In this document: piece after piece, positions 62,530-64,000 of the stretch
How positions within the stretch are numbered: position 1 is the first letter of the stretch
Layout: every line of letters begins with the position of its first letter
Source: Acidobacteriota bacterium
Lineage (GTDB): Bacteria > Acidobacteriota > Terriglobia > Terriglobales > Acidobacteriaceae
Direction: 5' to 3'
DNA length: 64,000 nt
Assembly: GCA_021792795.1 (NCBI GenBank)
Contig: JAJYUB010000006.1
Coordinates: 34,698-98,697, forward strand
Notes under the pieces: model-generated
Database searches by the model: none
The model's input: the letters and a program-made list of their open reading frames with translations, nothing else
What the model was told of the DNA's origin: nothing
Translations under genes and position numbers: made by a program

Positions 62530-63153
62530 ATGCCTGGTCCGATCAGAATAATGGTGGTGGAAGATCATCACGTGGTCAGGGAAGGCCTCGTCGCCTTGAT
62601 GAACGCCGTGCCCGGGATGGAAGTGGTGGCCGAGACCGCCGACGGGCGACAGGCGCTGGAACTGTTTCGAAAGCATCTGCCGGACGTCACCCTGATGGAT
62701 TTGCGTTTACCGGGCATGAGCGGCGTCGCAGCCATCACCCGCATCCGCAGCCAGTTTCCCCAGGCGCGCATTATCGTATTGACGACCTACGACGGGGATG
62801 AGGACATTCACCGGGCGCTGGACGCAGGCGCGCGTGGCTACCTTCTGAAAGGGATGTCTGGCGAGGAACTGATGGATGCGATCCGCGCGGTCCACTCCGG
62901 GCGGTCCAGAATTCCGGCGCAGGTGGCAGAACGTCTCGCGGAGCGGATGGTCAGGCCAGCGCTTACCGATCGAGAGTTGGATGTGCTCCGCGAAATTGTC
63001 TCCGGAAAATCCAATAAGGAGATTGGCCAGGAATTGAACATTTCCGAAGCCACGGTGAAAACCCACATCAACAGCATTCTTGGCAAGTTAGGCGTAACCG
63101 ACCGGACACAAGCTGTCACTGCCGCGATTCAACGCGGCATCGTTCACTTTTAG
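62530..63153 (+). CDS. NarL/FixJ-type LuxR response regulator
   Basis: A 207-residue regulator. The receiver has the acidic pair in VVEDHH, phosphoacceptor D57 in TLMDLRLPG and the lysine in YLLKGMSG. The LuxR helix-turn-helix lies at about 140-205 (LTDRELDVLREIVSG, NKEIGQELNISEATVKTHI). It follows the propeller kinase by 62 bases on the same strand, so the two form a two-component system of the HisKA_3/NarL class. The neighbouring divergent xylonate operon is a plausible target, but no matching operator was identified. Confidence 0.93.
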   Translation: MPGPIRIMVVEDHHVVREGLVALMNAVPGMEVVAETADGRQALELFRKHLPDVTLMDLRLPGMSGVAAITRIRSQFPQARIIVLTTYDGDEDIHRALDAGARGYLLKGMSGEELMDAIRAVHSGRSRIPAQVAERLAERMVRPALTDRELDVLREIVSGKSNKEIGQELNISEATVKTHINSILGKLGVTDRTQAVTAAIQRGIVHF

Positions 63154-63189
63154 AAACCTCTTTGGCCGAAGCAGAATTGGGGCATTCGC

Positions 63190-63708
63190 ATGAAACGTGG
63201 AATTTTGGCAATCTCTGTGGTTGTATTCGCGGGCTTGCTGCTGGCGATCAACATCTCGGCGGCCCAGGTGTGGCGCGCTGCGACGGAACAGGAACTGAAT
63301 GCTTGGATTCCTGCCCGAGCGCCTGTGGTGAAAGAACGCATCGAAACAGAATCGCGAACTGCATCCGGAATCGTAGACAGCGCTGGAAGGTACGTGGCCG
63401 GCGCCGTCCTCATCACATCGGGATACTCCGCAAACGGTAAGTACTCGATTCTGCTGGTGACGCAGGTCCCGCTGAAGATCGGAACGGCGTCCATGGGGCC
63501 CGGGCAGTACGTGTTTGGGTGGCACCGTGTGAACGACAGCCTGGAGGTCTTGTTTTACGAGGCCGCATCCGGCAGATATCTTGGCAAGGTCCAGGCAAAT
63601 CGCGACGACACACATCGGCGCATTGAATCCTTCCAGGTCCTTCCACCCAGCGAACACTCCCTGATGTTGATTGGTCGCTTCGGTTTTCATTACGAACTAG
63701 GGAAGTAA
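63190..63708 (+). CDS. Exported hypothetical protein
   Basis: Not recognised. A 172-residue protein with a signal peptide (about 5-25, ILAISVVVFAGLLLAIN) and a compact beta-rich domain (about 45-172) with GRYVAGAVLITSGYS and FGWHRVNDSLEVLFYEA. Several aromatic and glycine residues suggest a small beta-barrel or sandwich. It follows the LuxR regulator by 36 bases on the same strand and may be co-expressed, possibly as a product of the signal pathway. No known family could be named. Confidence 0.7.
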   Translation: MKRGILAISVVVFAGLLLAINISAAQVWRAATEQELNAWIPARAPVVKERIETESRTASGIVDSAGRYVAGAVLITSGYSANGKYSILLVTQVPLKIGTASMGPGQYVFGWHRVNDSLEVLFYEAASGRYLGKVQANRDDTHRRIESFQVLPPSEHSLMLIGRFGFHYELGK

Positions 63709-63841
63709 GTCGCATCCTGGATCGCCGAACTCAAGCGCATGATGCAGCATCGGATCGTGCCGTTGGCTACCGGAGGGAAGCGTGAGAAAGCGGAGGGAGC
63801 GGCTGAGATATTGTCGCCTTCAACTCGCCCCTCTCGTGCTA

Positions 63842-64000
63842 GGGCATGTTAACACTAATCCGCGATTTCCTGATATACTGCAAATATGGAGATCAGCGAG
63901 GCGCAGTACCGTCGTATCGAACCGATTCTGCCGCGCCAGCGCGGCAATGTGAGCATGTCGAATCTCACGGTATTGAACGCCATTCTGTACGTGGCCGAGC
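63842..64000 (+). mobile_element. IS5-family insertion sequence, left end (truncated by window)
   Basis: GGGCATGTTAACACTAATCCG, shown by its first bases GGGCATGTTAACAC at 63842 onward, looks like a terminal inverted repeat. CTAG immediately before it (63839-63842) fits the four-base YTAR target typical of IS5 elements. A transposase frame starts 44 bases further on. The right end, copy number and any target duplication lie beyond the window. Confidence 0.7.
63886..64000 (+). CDS. IS5-family transposase, N-terminal part (DUF4096-like)
   Basis: The first 38 residues of a transposase; the rest is outside the window. The sequence MEISEAQYRRIEPILPRQRG is the usual N terminus of the IS427-like subgroup of IS5 transposases, followed by NLTVLNAILYVAE. 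The DDE catalytic part is not visible. The ATG at 63886 lies 44 bases inside the presumed left end of the element. Confidence 0.85.
   Translation, partial: MEISEAQYRRIEPILPRQRGNVSMSNLTVLNAILYVAE

Noticed and set aside
1..64000. tRNA, rRNA or other structured RNA genes
   Set aside because: No cloverleaf or conserved rRNA stretch was recognised by eye; a covariance-model scan would be needed to exclude small RNAs.

Overview
The window reads as a chromosomal segment of an acidobacterium (Acidobacteriota, probably class Terriglobia). This is inferred from content, not from a marker gene: two large secreted Asp-box/VPS10-like propeller proteins, a two-component propeller plus Y_Y_Y histidine kinase with a LuxR-type regulator, LpxB (so a diderm envelope), moderately high GC, and short intergenic hairpins followed by GGGGCACCC-like tails, a pattern I associate with acidobacterial genomes. 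No rRNA, tRNA or CRISPR array was recognised.

Layout. 0.3-5.1 kb (minus strand): a stand-alone receiver protein, an SDR oxidoreductase, a ZIP metal transporter, YchF, a DUF4149-like membrane protein and HtpX. 5.3-7.1 kb (plus): XdhC and a MocA-like nucleotidyltransferase for molybdenum-cofactor maturation, without the dehydrogenase they serve. 7.1-12.3 kb (minus): a PhoR/PhoB-like pair, threonine aldolase and HemW. 12.4-17.7 kb (plus): an ABC exporter, LpxB, and an M1-aminopeptidase-like protein that has lost every zinc ligand. 17.7-23.1 kb (minus): a 61-residue protein, MalQ, PpiD and a BON/glycine-zipper protein. 23.2-28.8 kb (minus): a lower-GC surface-polysaccharide operon (flippase, GT9, WbsX-like, methyltransferase, GT2) that looks transferred.

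The most interesting part is 29.9-41.7 kb, where two multigene systems lie tail to tail. The first (plus strand, 29.9-36.2 kb) starts at a near-consensus promoter. It encodes a membrane VWA protein, an 885-residue tubulin/FtsZ-like GTPase-fold protein, and an unrecognised 544-residue membrane protein. I infer a VWA-tubulin membrane-remodelling machine with a possibly new third component. The second (36.2-41.7 kb) is the Anbu-type module: an Anbu proteasome-like peptidase transcribed divergently from transglutaminase, circularly permuted ATP-grasp, alpha-E and a second transglutaminase gene, which is frameshifted here.

41.7-50.2 kb holds two divergent paralogous secreted propeller proteins, then an HTTM gene and its partner. 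The HTTM gene ends exactly at a breakpoint with a truncated HugZ-like flavin-binding gene. 50.5-54.1 kb is a very large GH13 protein. 54.4-58.8 kb (minus) is a Weimberg-type D-xylose oxidation operon: D-xylonate dehydratase, an FAH-family keto-acid dehydratase, and 2-oxoglutarate semialdehyde dehydrogenase. A propeller histidine kinase and a LuxR regulator follow divergently, then a small secreted protein. The window ends inside an IS5-family element.

Convergent gap 54135-54406 (272 bp) and gaps 28769-28918 and 63709-63841 showed nothing I could identify.
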